This document shows positions 34,983 through 44,038 of a stretch of 64,000 bases of DNA, piece by piece. Under the pieces are notes generated by a model. That model ran no database searches and was not told the origin of the DNA. It saw only the letters and a list, made by a program, of their open reading frames with translations. The stretch's first letter is position 1; each line of letters opens with the position of its first letter. Source of the DNA: Oscillospiraceae bacterium (lineage in GTDB: Bacteria > Bacillota > Clostridia > Oscillospirales > Oscillospiraceae); assembly GCA_015067565.1 (NCBI GenBank), contig SVMF01000003.1:62001-126000 (forward strand), in the 5' to 3' direction. A program made the position numbers and the translations under genes.

Positions 34983-35206
34983 AGAACCGCACCGACTGCC
35001 TTCACAGTCCGGTGCGGTTCTTGTGCTATATCAATGCGCATAATGCGGTTATAACATTTTGATAGTATGAATATGGGCAAAAATTTATTATTATGTTATA
35101 CAATGAGGTATTGTACGGGAACGTGATACATTTCGTCGCATTGTCCGCCCCTCATTACAGCTTTTTGTTGTCAATCATTGCTAAAATTACAAGATGGAGG
35201 CAAAGT

Positions 35207-36061
35207 ATGTATAAAATTTTAGAGAAAAAGGTTCTCAACCCCACCGTCATTCAGCTCACGATCGAGGCTCCGTTGGTTGCCAACAAGGCAAAGCCCGGTC
35301 AGTTCATCATCCTGCGTGTTGACGCACAGGGCGAGCGCATCCCCCTGACCGTTGCGGGTGTCAACCCCGAAAACGGTGGTGTCAAGATCATCTTCCAGGT
35401 GGTTGGCGGCACAACTCAGAAGCTTTCTTATAAGGAAGCCGGCGAGTACATTGAAGATTTCGTTGGCCCACTCGGTGAGCCGACTCATCTCGATGGTCTG
35501 AAAAAGGTCTGCATCGTTGGCGGCGGCGTCGGCTGCGCCATTGCCATGCCGATTGCCGAGGCTCTGCACAAAATGGGCGTCGAGGTCACCAGCATCATCG
35601 GCTTCAGAAGCAAGGATCTGCTCATCCTCGAAGACGAGTTCAAGGCTTGCTCCAACACCCTGCGCGTCATGACAGACGACGGCTCCTACGGCGAGCACGG
35701 CAATGTCACCATGCCTTTGAAGGAAATGCTCGAGGCTGGCGAGACCTTTGATATGATTATCACCATCGGCCCGCTGATCATGATGAAGTTTGTTGTTGCA
35801 ACGGCCAAGCCCTTCGGCACCCCCGTTACCGTTTCCATGAACCCCGTCATGATCGACGGCACCGGCATGTGCGGCGGCTGCCGTCTGACCCTGAATGTCG
35901 ATGGCAAAAAGGTCACCAAGTTCGCTTGCGTTGACGGCCCCGACTTCAACGGCTACGAAGTTGACTTTGACGAAGCAATGTCCAGAGGCAGAATGTACGC
36001 GGATTTCGAACGCCACGCACACGAAGCTGCCTGCAATCTGCTGAACAAGGAGGTGCGCTGA
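35207..36061 (+). CDS. nfnA: NADH-dependent ferredoxin:NADP+ oxidoreductase, subunit NfnA
   Basis: 284 residues from ATG 35207 (MYKILEKKVLNPTV), with GGAGG upstream. It has the ferredoxin-reductase-like layout: an FAD-binding barrel (KPGQFIILRV, ERIPLTVAG), an NAD-binding domain starting VCIVGGGVGCAIAMPIAEAL, and a C-terminal 2Fe-2S site (GMCGGCRLTL with a later FACVDGP cysteine). NfnA also resembles dihydroorotate dehydrogenase PyrK, but the adjacent NfnB settles the call. With NfnB it bifurcates electrons from NADPH to ferredoxin and NAD+, or runs in reverse. Confidence 0.93.
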   Translation: MYKILEKKVLNPTVIQLTIEAPLVANKAKPGQFIILRVDAQGERIPLTVAGVNPENGGVKIIFQVVGGTTQKLSYKEAGEYIEDFVGPLGEPTHLDGLKKVCIVGGGVGCAIAMPIAEALHKMGVEVTSIIGFRSKDLLILEDEFKACSNTLRVMTDDGSYGEHGNVTMPLKEMLEAGETFDMIITIGPLIMMKFVVATAKPFGTPVTVSMNPVMIDGTGMCGGCRLTLNVDGKKVTKFACVDGPDFNGYEVDFDEAMSRGRMYADFERHAHEAACNLLNKEVR

Positions 36062-36062
36062 T

Positions 36063-37475
36063 ATGGCAAACATGGCACTCAAGCGCAACGAAATGCCCAC
36101 GCAGGACCCCAAGGTCCGCGCACACAACTTTAACGAGGTCGCTCTCGGCTACTCCGAGGATGTTGCGATCGACGAAGCAAACCGCTGCCTGAATTGCAAG
36201 CATATGCCCTGCGTCCAGGGCTGCCCTGTCAAGATTCGCATTCCCGAATTCATTTCCAAGATCAAGGAAGGCGATTTCGAGGCTGCTTACCAGATCATCA
36301 CCAAGTCCTCCTCCCTGCCTGCTGTCTGCGGCAGAGTTTGCCCGCAGGAATCTCAGTGCGAGTCCAAGTGCATCCGCGGTGTCAAGGGCGAGAGCGTCGG
36401 CATCGGCCGTCTGGAGCGCTTTGTCGCTGACTGGCACAACACCTTCTGCACCGAAAGCCCCGCCCGTCCCACCTCCAACGGCCACAGAGTCGCCATCGTC
36501 GGTTCCGGCCCCTCCGGCCTCACCTGTGCAGGCGATCTGGCGAAGCAGGGCTTTGAAGTCACTATTTTTGAGGCTCTCCACACCGCCGGCGGCGTTCTGG
36601 TCTACGGCATTCCCGAGTTCCGTCTCCCCAAGGCCATCGTTGCCAAGGAAGTGGAAGGCCTGAAGGCCTTGGGTGTCAAAATCGAGACCAATGTCGTCAT
36701 CGGCAAGACCCTGACCATCGACGAGCTCTTTGAAATGGGCTATGAGGCCGTATTCATAGGCTCCGGCGCAGGCCTGCCCAACTTCATGGGCATCCCCGGC
36801 GAGGCATACAAGGGTGTTTACTCCGCAAACGAGTTCCTCACCAGAAGCAACCTCATGAAGGCTTATCTTGAAACGCCCGAGACTCCCATCATGAAGGGCG
36901 GCAAGGTCGCTGTCGTCGGTGGCGGCAACGTCGCAATGGACGCAGCAAGAACCGCTCTGCGTCTCGGCGCGGAGAAGGTTTACATCGTCTACCGTCGTTC
37001 CATGGAAGAGCTGCCCGCAAGACGTGAGGAAGTTGAGCATGCCGAGGAAGAAGGCATCGAGTTCTGCCTGCTGTGCAATCCGATTGAGATTTTGGGTTAC
37101 AACAACCCCGAGAACGCAAGAGATCCCAAGAACGGTTTCGTTACCGGCATGACCTGTGTCAGAATGGAACTCGGCGAGCCCGATGAGAAGGGCAGACGCC
37201 GTCCCATCGCAATCGAAGGCAGCGAATTCACCCTCGATGTCGACACTGTGGTCATGTCCATCGGCACCTCCCCCAACCCCCTGATCAAGTCCACCACCAA
37301 GGGGCTTGAGGTCAACCGTTGGGGCGGTATCGTCGTAAACGAAGACGGCCTCACCTCCCGTGCTGCTGTTTACGCCGGCGGCGACGCTGTCACGGGCGCA
37401 GCTACCGTTATTTCTGCCATGGGCGCAGGCAAGACCGCTGCAAAGGCCATCGCAGAAAGCCTGAACGCAAAGTAA
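36063..37475 (+). CDS. nfnB: NfnB/glutamate-synthase-small-chain-like oxidoreductase
   Basis: 470 residues, 1 bp after nfnA. The N-terminal double 4Fe-4S domain has CLNCKHMPCVQGCPV and VCGRVCPQESQCESKC. The FAD loop is VAIVGSGPSGLTCAGDLA, the NADPH loop is VAVVGGGNVAMDAARTAL, and the chain ends with YAGGDAVTGAATVISAMGAG. GltD is the homologue, but no glutamate synthase large subunit is nearby while NfnA is. In NfnAB this subunit holds the bifurcating FAD and the NADPH and ferredoxin sites. Its place directly before an rnf locus suggests coupling of the NADPH, NADH and ferredoxin pools. Confidence 0.93.
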   Translation: MANMALKRNEMPTQDPKVRAHNFNEVALGYSEDVAIDEANRCLNCKHMPCVQGCPVKIRIPEFISKIKEGDFEAAYQIITKSSSLPAVCGRVCPQESQCESKCIRGVKGESVGIGRLERFVADWHNTFCTESPARPTSNGHRVAIVGSGPSGLTCAGDLAKQGFEVTIFEALHTAGGVLVYGIPEFRLPKAIVAKEVEGLKALGVKIETNVVIGKTLTIDELFEMGYEAVFIGSGAGLPNFMGIPGEAYKGVYSANEFLTRSNLMKAYLETPETPIMKGGKVAVVGGGNVAMDAARTALRLGAEKVYIVYRRSMEELPARREEVEHAEEEGIEFCLLCNPIEILGYNNPENARDPKNGFVTGMTCVRMELGEPDEKGRRRPIAIEGSEFTLDVDTVVMSIGTSPNPLIKSTTKGLEVNRWGGIVVNEDGLTSRAAVYAGGDAVTGAATVISAMGAGKTAAKAIAESLNAK

Positions 37476-37539
37476 TTTCGTTCATTGCTGTTTTGTGCGC
37501 GTATAAGCTTGCAAAAACAGCAAAATTCCGCATAATCTC

Positions 37540-37569
37540 TTGACATCCCTCCCGCTAATATGACATATT
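37540..37569 (+). promoter_or_regulatory. promoter of the lipoprotein-apbE-rnf operon
   Basis: TTGACA, 18-bp spacer, CATATT, followed by a leader of about 115 bp. The leader holds an 11-bp hairpin (ATCGAAAGCTC at 37602-37612 with its complement at 37627-37637) of unknown role. It separates nfnAB from the genes that follow. Confidence 0.65.
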
Positions 37570-37692
37570 TTTATCGAATACATAAGTGGCGGAGCGTGAC
37601 CATCGAAAGCTCAAACCAAATCGGACGAGCTTTCGATTTCATGCGAAGATCATTTCTGTATATAAAAAACAAAAAAGGAAAAGGAAACAAAA

Positions 37693-38748
37693 ATGAAGAA
37701 GTTTTTCGCAATCGTCATGTGTGTCTGCATGGTCCTCGCTCTCGTAGCCTGCAGCACCGAGGAAGCAAAAGAAAGCAAGAAGTCTGAAGCTGAATACAAG
37801 CTCGGCATGGGCGTCGTAGTCAGCATGGACAGCTCCAAGGCCGGCAATGCTCAGGTCGACGCTACCGTCGCTACCGTCGTTACCGACGCTGACGGCAAGA
37901 TCGTTGCCTGCCGCATCGATGTTGCTCAGAACAAGATGGACATCACTGACGGTGCTGTTGACACCGCTAAGACCTTCGAGACCAAGATGGAACTCGGCGA
38001 CCGCTACGGCATGGCTCCTGTTGGCATCGACAACGATGGCAACGGTGTCAGCAAGGAGTGGTACGAGCAGGCTAAGGCTTTCGAGTCTTATGTCGAAGGC
38101 AAGACCGCTGCTGAGGTCGAGGCTATCGAGACCCAGGAAGCTAACGGCCACCTGATCGCTGTTGACTCCGCACTGCTCGACGCTGGCTGCTCCATGCAGA
38201 TCACCGACTTCATGGCTGCTGTTGTTGCTGCTTGCAACGACGAGCAGGGTATGAGCTTCAAGACCGCTGCTGAGTTCACCCTCGGCGTTGCTGCTAACAC
38301 CACTGCTGCTGACTCCGTCGCTGCTACTGCAGACGAGGACGGCACTGTCGCTATGTACACCGACTTCGCAGCGGCTGTTGTTGCTGACGGCAAGATCATC
38401 GCAGCTCTGACCGACGCTATCCAGCCCAAGATCACCATCAACGCTGCTGGCGAGATCGTCGAGACCGCTTTCACCGCTACCAAGCGTAACCTCAAGGAAG
38501 CTTACGGCATGGCTCCTGTCGGCATCGACAACGACGGCAACGGCGTTTGCCTCGAGTGGTTCGAGCAGGCTGAAGCTTTCGCAAACCATGTTGTTGGCAT
38601 GACTGCTGCCGAGGTTGAGGCTATGGAGACCCAGGAAGCTAACGGCCACCTGATCGCTGTTGATGCAGAGCTCCTTGAAGCAGGTTGCTCCATCCAGATC
38701 ACCGGTATCAAGGCTGTCGTTGCTAAGGCTGCTACCAACGCCAGATAA
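37693..38748 (+). CDS. two-repeat surface lipoprotein of the rnf locus
   Basis: 351 residues. The lipobox LVAC gives Cys20 as the lipidated residue. The mature part is two copies of one domain of about 150 residues. Both contain YGMAPVGIDNDGNGV, an EW(Y/F)EQA(K/E)AF helix, AAEVEA(I/M)ETQEANGHLIAVD and (L)LDAGCS-or-EAGCS. The first half of each copy has ADGKI(V/I)A, like strands of FMN-binding domains, but I see no S-G-A-T-type flavin attachment motif. Coding sequence is strikingly rich in GCT and GAC codons. It is followed 25 bp later by apbE, the flavin transferase, and then rnf, so an accessory role in extracellular or membrane redox is plausible but unproven. I do not recognise the family with confidence. 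Confidence 0.7.
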   Translation: MKKFFAIVMCVCMVLALVACSTEEAKESKKSEAEYKLGMGVVVSMDSSKAGNAQVDATVATVVTDADGKIVACRIDVAQNKMDITDGAVDTAKTFETKMELGDRYGMAPVGIDNDGNGVSKEWYEQAKAFESYVEGKTAAEVEAIETQEANGHLIAVDSALLDAGCSMQITDFMAAVVAACNDEQGMSFKTAAEFTLGVAANTTAADSVAATADEDGTVAMYTDFAAAVVADGKIIAALTDAIQPKITINAAGEIVETAFTATKRNLKEAYGMAPVGIDNDGNGVCLEWFEQAEAFANHVVGMTAAEVEAMETQEANGHLIAVDAELLEAGCSIQITGIKAVVAKAATNAR

Positions 38749-38773
38749 TCAAACAGAAACCGGAGGGTAGAAT

Positions 38774-39829
38774 TTGAAACCATTCAAATATCTATCGTGC
38801 CTGTGCATCGTTTTGGGGCTACTCGTCAGTTTGGCGGGTTGCCCTAAAACTGCTAATAAGGCAGAAGAACCCAAGGGTATGGTATACTTTTCCTACTTCG
38901 ATACCGTCTCGTACGTTTACAGCTACGCAGAGGATTCCCAGGAAGAATTCGAAGAAAATTGTGCCAAAGTATCCGAGATTTTGGGAAAATACCATAACCT
39001 TTTCGACATTTATTATGAGCACACCGGCGTCATCAATCTGCGCACGCTCAACCTGAATGCAGGAAATGAGCCGCTGCAGATCGACAAGGAGCTGATGGAC
39101 TTTCTGGTGTATGCCAAGGAGCTCTGTCAGACCACGAATGGCGAGATGAACATCATGATGGGCTCGGTGCTGAAAATATGGCACGACTGTCGCGATGCCG
39201 CAAGCAAGGCCCCGTCCGAGGCGCGTATCCCGACGGACGAGGAGCTTTCCCACGCAGCGCTTCATGTAGATATCGACTCACTTGAATTGGATACAGTAAA
39301 CCTGACCGCCCGCATTTCCGACCCCGAGGCCTCCATCGATGTAGGCGCTTTGGGTAAGGGCTATGCCACCGAAAAAGCAGCCGAATACCTGCGCAGTATC
39401 GGCGCAGACGGCTATGTTCTGAACATCGGCGGTAACATTCGCATCATCGGCCATAATCCTGACGGCTCGGGCTGGGGCACGGGGATCAAAGATCCCTCCG
39501 ATCCCGAACGCCACGCACTAAAGCTGGAGCTGGCCGACACCTCTTGTGTCACTTCCGGAGATTATGAAAGAACCTTCTCCGTCAACGACACAAAATACCA
39601 TCATATTATCGACAAAGATACCTTGATGCCCTCAGCACACTTCCGTTCCGTCTCCATCATCACCCCTGATAGCGGGCTGGCAGACGCACTGTCCACCGCG
39701 CTGTTTTGCATGAGCCGTGAAGACGGCCTCGCTCTCGTCGAGACGCTTGAAAATGTCGAGGTCCTCTGGATCACGCATGACGGAACACAGTATTATACCG
39801 ACGGTCTGTCGAAGCTCATTCGCGCATGA
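38774..39829 (+). CDS. apbE: FAD:protein FMN transferase (lipoprotein)
   Basis: 351 residues with a TTG start at 38774 and GGAGGG about 6 bp upstream. The lipobox is SLAGC (Cys23). ApbE landmarks are KISEILGKYHNLFDIY-like N-terminal helix (SEILGKYHNLFDIY), IDVGALGKGYATEKA, VLNIGGNIRIIG and a C-terminal DALSTALFCM. The enzyme takes FAD and attaches FMN covalently to Thr/Ser in target proteins outside the membrane; RnfG and RnfD, encoded next, are the expected clients. Its position inside the rnf operon fits. Confidence 0.95.
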   Translation: MKPFKYLSCLCIVLGLLVSLAGCPKTANKAEEPKGMVYFSYFDTVSYVYSYAEDSQEEFEENCAKVSEILGKYHNLFDIYYEHTGVINLRTLNLNAGNEPLQIDKELMDFLVYAKELCQTTNGEMNIMMGSVLKIWHDCRDAASKAPSEARIPTDEELSHAALHVDIDSLELDTVNLTARISDPEASIDVGALGKGYATEKAAEYLRSIGADGYVLNIGGNIRIIGHNPDGSGWGTGIKDPSDPERHALKLELADTSCVTSGDYERTFSVNDTKYHHIIDKDTLMPSAHFRSVSIITPDSGLADALSTALFCMSREDGLALVETLENVEVLWITHDGTQYYTDGLSKLIRA

Positions 39830-39900
39830 CCACCCCCTTAAATCTGAAAATAATAAAAAATTAAAAATATAAAGGCACAAACAACAGGAGGAAAACGGGT

Positions 39901-41262
39901 TTGAAAAAAGACATTTCATCTTTGCATGTCCCCCACAACAAGCACACGGCAGCTTGTGTTCCCGTGCGTATCGATACGCCCGCGGAAGTCGTCCTGCCCA
40001 TGAACATGCATTCAGGACATGATGCCGAACCGATCGTCAAGGTTGGCGACTATGTCAAAGTCGGCCAACTCATCGCAAGAGAAGAGGGCAGATTCTCTTC
40101 TCCCGTCCACGCAACGGTCTCCGGTACCGTCGTGGAAATCGCTCCCATGCCCACTGCCAGCGGTAAGGATACCATCGCCATCCGCATCGAAAGCGACGGC
40201 AAGATGGCCGTCAGCGAGTCTGTCAAAGCTCCCGTGATCACCGATTGCGACAGCTTCCTGCAGGCCGTCCGAGACGGCGGTATCGTCGGCCTCGGCGGCG
40301 CAGCCTTCCCCACCTGGGCAAAGTTCAACGAGGCGACCAACCCCGACTATAAGGTTGATACCGTCCTGATCAATGCCGCAGAGTGCGAGCCGTACATCAC
40401 CAGCGACCACAGAATGATGCTTGAGCATCCGGATTGGATCGCAGACGGCATCGAATACCTGCGCAAGTATATGAAGGACTACCTGGGCAAGGCCACCTTC
40501 AAAATCTGCATCGAGACCAACAAGGCCGATGCCATCGAGGTCCTCAAGAAGACCTTTGCAGGCAAGGATTATGTTGTGATCCATGAGCTCAAGACCATCT
40601 ACCCGCAGGGTGCAAAGCAGGTCATGCTCTATAACGCAACCGGCAGAGTCGCCATCGCGGGCAAGCGTTTCCCGTCGTTTGGCGCACTGATCATCAATGT
40701 TTCTTCCCTTGCTAAGATGGCAGAGTATCTCAACACCGGTATGCCGCTTGTTGAGAGGATCGTCACCGTCGACGGCCCCGCCGTGGACAAGCCCATGAAT
40801 CTTATCGCTCCCATCGGCACCCGTATCAGTGAGCTGCTCAAGGTCACCGGCCTGAAAGCCGAAGCCGGCAAGGTCGTTGTCGGTGGCCCGATGAACGGCA
40901 CTGCCATCTACAGCGTTGACGATCCCATCGTTAAGGTCGCCAATGCCGTTCTCGTCTTTGACGAGAAGAGTGCCGTCCTGCCCGAGGCAAGCGCCTGCAT
41001 CAATTGCGGCCGCTGCATGGAAAAGTGCCCCGTCGGCATCTCGGTTTCCGATGTCGGCCGTGCAATGAAGCTCAAGGATGCCGATAAGAAGGCCCAGCTC
41101 CTGATCGCTTCCGGTGTTCGCCAGTGCGTCGACTGCGCCTGCTGCTCTTATGTATGCCCGGCGCACCGTCCCCTGCTTCAGCTCAATTGGGAGGCCAAGT
41201 CGTATCTGAAGAAGTATGCGGCAGAACAGAAAGAAAAGAAGGAGGTTGCAAACCATGTCTAA
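39901..41262 (+). CDS. rnfC: Rnf complex subunit C
   Basis: 453 residues, TTG start at 39901 after AGGAGG. A barrel-sandwich N-terminal domain (VKVGDYVKVGQLIA), the NADH/FMN-binding region GIVGLGGAAFPTWAKF, an SLBB-like segment, and two C-terminal 4Fe-4S motifs (CINCGRCMEKCP and CVDCACCSYVCP) give the normal RnfC order. It is the peripheral NADH-reacting subunit on the cytoplasmic side. Length is typical of clostridial RnfC without the long repeat tail. It overlaps rnfD by 8 bp. Confidence 0.96.
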   Translation: MKKDISSLHVPHNKHTAACVPVRIDTPAEVVLPMNMHSGHDAEPIVKVGDYVKVGQLIAREEGRFSSPVHATVSGTVVEIAPMPTASGKDTIAIRIESDGKMAVSESVKAPVITDCDSFLQAVRDGGIVGLGGAAFPTWAKFNEATNPDYKVDTVLINAAECEPYITSDHRMMLEHPDWIADGIEYLRKYMKDYLGKATFKICIETNKADAIEVLKKTFAGKDYVVIHELKTIYPQGAKQVMLYNATGRVAIAGKRFPSFGALIINVSSLAKMAEYLNTGMPLVERIVTVDGPAVDKPMNLIAPIGTRISELLKVTGLKAEAGKVVVGGPMNGTAIYSVDDPIVKVANAVLVFDEKSAVLPEASACINCGRCMEKCPVGISVSDVGRAMKLKDADKKAQLLIASGVRQCVDCACCSYVCPAHRPLLQLNWEAKSYLKKYAAEQKEKKEVANHV

Positions 41263-42193
41263 GCTCCACATCTCCTCTACGCCTCATATCCATCAAAAAG
41301 GCTCCAGCACTCGCAACATCATGCTCGATGTCGTGATCGCAATGCTCCCGGCCACGGTCGCAGGCATCATTCTCTTCGGCATCCAGGCACTTTGGGTCGT
41401 TCTGGCCTGTGTGCTCAGTGCCGTACTTGCAGAGTTTGTATTCAACCTCTGCGTCGGCAAGAAGCAGACCATCGGTGACTGCTCCGCAGTCGTCACCGGC
41501 CTTCTGCTGGCTTTGAACCTGAGCACCAATGTCCCCCTGTGGCAGTGCGTGATCGGCTCTGTGTTTGCGATCGTCGTTGTCAAGTGCCTCTTTGGCGGTC
41601 TCGGCAAGAACATCGTCAATCCCGCCATCACCGCCCGCGTATTCATGCTCCTCACCTTCGGTGCTGTCGCAGGCGGCGCTGCTCCCATCTGCGCAGAGCT
41701 CACCTCCTCTGCAACTCCGCTTGCCACCTTAAATGAGGGCGCTGCAGCCGCAAAGTCCGTCAGCCTCATGGACCTGTTCCTGGGCAACCACGGTGGCGCC
41801 ATCGGTGAGACCTGCGCCATCGCACTTCTCATCGGCTTTGCTTACCTTGTCGTGCGCAGAGTCATCAAGTGGTATGTTCCCACCGCGTATGTCGCAACCG
41901 TATTTGTCTGCTACTTCCTCTTTGGCGGCTTTGATGCAGCCTTCGCTCTGCAGCATGTGCTCGCAGGCGGCCTGCTCCTCGGCGCAATCTTCATGGCAAC
42001 CGACTATGTCACCACCCCCGTCACCAACAAGGGACGCGTCGTATTCTGCATCGGCGCAGGTCTTCTCACCTTCGCCCTCAGACAGTACAGTGCTTTCCCC
42101 GAAGGCGTTTCCATTGCCATTTTGACCATGAACCTGCTCACTCCCTTCATTGCAGACTTCACAAAGAAAAAGACCCTGGGAGGTGTTAAGTGA
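41255..42193 (+). CDS. rnfD: Rnf complex subunit D
   Basis: 312 residues from ATG 41255 (MSKLHISSTPHIH), with GGAGG upstream and overlapping the rnfC stop. About eight to nine helices. LTSSATPLATL (near residue 155) corresponds to the SGATPL region where FMN is bound covalently to Thr by ApbE; the glycine is replaced by serine but the Thr stays. FMATDYVTTPVTNKGR is another conserved RnfD/NqrB motif. Integral membrane subunit. Confidence 0.95.
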   Translation: MSKLHISSTPHIHQKGSSTRNIMLDVVIAMLPATVAGIILFGIQALWVVLACVLSAVLAEFVFNLCVGKKQTIGDCSAVVTGLLLALNLSTNVPLWQCVIGSVFAIVVVKCLFGGLGKNIVNPAITARVFMLLTFGAVAGGAAPICAELTSSATPLATLNEGAAAAKSVSLMDLFLGNHGGAIGETCAIALLIGFAYLVVRRVIKWYVPTAYVATVFVCYFLFGGFDAAFALQHVLAGGLLLGAIFMATDYVTTPVTNKGRVVFCIGAGLLTFALRQYSAFPEGVSIAILTMNLLTPFIADFTKKKTLGGVK

Positions 42194-43425
42194 TGAAGAT
42201 TTTGAAATCAGTCCTGATACTTTTCCTCATCATCGGCATCTTCAGCGGTGCCATGTACGCCCTGAACCTCTATACCGCCCCCATCATCGAGGCCAACAGC
42301 GCAGGCGCTGCAAATGATCGTCTCAATGCAGTCTTGTCCGGCGGCAAAGCCTATGAGGATATCACCGCAACCCTGAGTGACCTTCCGGCCAGCGTCGTCA
42401 AGGTCAACAAGGAGACCTCCGGCCTCGGTTACGTCATCGAGGCAACCGCTACCACGCAGTTCACCGGCGCAACCCCGATGGATATCGTCATCGGCATCGA
42501 TGCAGCCGGCATGATCTCCGGCATCAACCTCGCCGCTCATTCCGAATCCAAGATTTTCGGTGCGGATTATCCCTCCACCTACATCGGCAAGGACTCCGCT
42601 CTTGCAGGTGTTGAGCTGTTCGCAGGCAGTACCTTCTCCTCCAAAGCCTTCAAGGCCGCCGTTGAGGAGGCTATGAGCGTCCTGATCTCCAACAATCTGA
42701 TCGCAGCAGGCGTCAAGTCCGATGCACAGGTTCTCGAAGAAATGATCCCCACCGTCGCCCCCGGCTATACGAAGCTTGCCGAGGCCACCGTTTCCGGCAA
42801 CATCCAGAAGGCTCTGAAGGCCGAAAACGATACCGGCTTTGCTTACATCATGACCTCGGGCGAGGCCACCTATCTTGCCGTTGTCAACGCTACCGGCGTT
42901 TGCAAGGTTTACAATGTCGAGGGTGCTGATGTTACCGCTGAGCAAGCTGCTCTGGCTGACGAGGCAAAGGCTCACGCTTCTGCAAATCAGGTTTCCTATG
43001 CCGACGGCCTCAAGGCTAAGATCGAACGCGCTATGGAAGGCGCAACTGACATCACCATGCTTGAGCTCGACACCTTCAACACCGTCGTTGCAGCAGCCAG
43101 CTTCAAGGTCGGCGATGCCACCTACTATGGCTTCTATTCCAGAAGTATCGGCTTCCATCAGATGGATGTCTATGTCTTCATCGACGAGAATGGCGCCATT
43201 GCAAAGCTCGATGCAAAGCAGTTCATCTTCGACGAGGAATACTTCATGGCCTTTGCAGGCATGGACAACGCAGCCTATAAGGAAGGCTTCATCGGCATCA
43301 CCTCCGACACCTGGACCGGCGACGAGGCCATCATTGCCACCGCAACGATGAGCTCCAACGCAGTCAAGGAGTCCACCACAGACGCATTTGCTTCGTTCCA
43401 TTCTATCAAAGGAGGAGAACAGTAA
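42193..43425 (+). CDS. rnfG: Rnf complex subunit G with two FMN-binding halves
   Basis: 410 residues from ATG 42193 with GGAGG upstream; normal RnfG is about 180-220. The N-terminal anchor helix is residues 5-25. The first FMN-binding domain, about 65-165, ends AGSTFSSKAF with Thr147 in the attachment position; the second, about 220-400, ends ATATMSSNAV with Thr385. Both have the usual T-x-S-S spacing, though neither keeps the exact SGAT. Between them lies an Ala-rich linker. Either RnfG gained a duplicated domain or a second FMN protein is fused to it. The membrane-anchored domains face outside, where ApbE acts. Confidence 0.9.
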   Translation: MKILKSVLILFLIIGIFSGAMYALNLYTAPIIEANSAGAANDRLNAVLSGGKAYEDITATLSDLPASVVKVNKETSGLGYVIEATATTQFTGATPMDIVIGIDAAGMISGINLAAHSESKIFGADYPSTYIGKDSALAGVELFAGSTFSSKAFKAAVEEAMSVLISNNLIAAGVKSDAQVLEEMIPTVAPGYTKLAEATVSGNIQKALKAENDTGFAYIMTSGEATYLAVVNATGVCKVYNVEGADVTAEQAALADEAKAHASANQVSYADGLKAKIERAMEGATDITMLELDTFNTVVAAASFKVGDATYYGFYSRSIGFHQMDVYVFIDENGAIAKLDAKQFIFDEEYFMAFAGMDNAAYKEGFIGITSDTWTGDEAIIATATMSSNAVKESTTDAFASFHSIKGGEQ

Positions 43426-44036
43426 TGAAGAAAACGAAAACATCCTATCTCCTCAGAGGTACTCCCTCTATTCTCCTGGTTCTCGGTGCAGGCTTTGTTA
43501 TGGCCTCGAGCGCAGATCTGAGAGCGGCCCTCGGTATGGGTGCCGCAGTCCTCATTTCGATGCTCCTGAGCTCCATCGTCATCTCCGCCCTGCATAAGAT
43601 CATCCCCACTTATGCCAAGATGCCCGCATATCTTTTGATCATCACCGGCTTTGTCTCCCTCATCTCCATGCTGATGCAGGCGCACTTCCCCATCGTTGTG
43701 GAAATGCTGGGTGTGCATCTGGCAACCCTCTCTGTCAGCGCCGTCATCTATCGCGATTGCGAGGAGGTCGCTGACCACAACGGCGAGAGCATCTCCATCA
43801 AGACCGCTCTTGTCACCAGCATTTTCTTCACCGTGGTCATGCTCGTATGCGCATTGATCCGCGAGGTCGTCGGCAATGCAACGATCTGTGGCGAGCCCAT
43901 CGCCTTCCTGCAGGACTATAAGATCTCCACGATCGCAGGCGCCTTCGGTGGCTACCTCGTGCTCGCCATCGTCATGGCCGTCATCAACAAGCTTACCGGC
44001 CTTCACCATCATCTGGAAGAAAAGGAGGATATCTGA
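43425..44036 (+). CDS. rnfE: Rnf complex subunit E
   Basis: 203 residues, six helices, overlapping the rnfG stop (TAATG). LVLGAGFVMASSADLRAALG near the N-terminus is in the expected place for the NqrD/RnfE family, IPTYAKMPAYLLIITGFVSLI and IYRDCEEVADHNGESI follow, and the cysteine in the latter is one of the conserved ones proposed to hold an intramembrane iron-sulfur centre with RnfA. Confidence 0.93.
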   Translation: MKKTKTSYLLRGTPSILLVLGAGFVMASSADLRAALGMGAAVLISMLLSSIVISALHKIIPTYAKMPAYLLIITGFVSLISMLMQAHFPIVVEMLGVHLATLSVSAVIYRDCEEVADHNGESISIKTALVTSIFFTVVMLVCALIREVVGNATICGEPIAFLQDYKISTIAGAFGGYLVLAIVMAVINKLTGLHHHLEEKEDI

Positions 44037-44038
44037 TC

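Noticed and set aside
40012-41271. 419-residue minus-strand frame opposite rnfC, and a similar 411-residue frame opposite rnfG
   Set aside because: Shadows of well-supported genes; no RBS and no recognisable domain.
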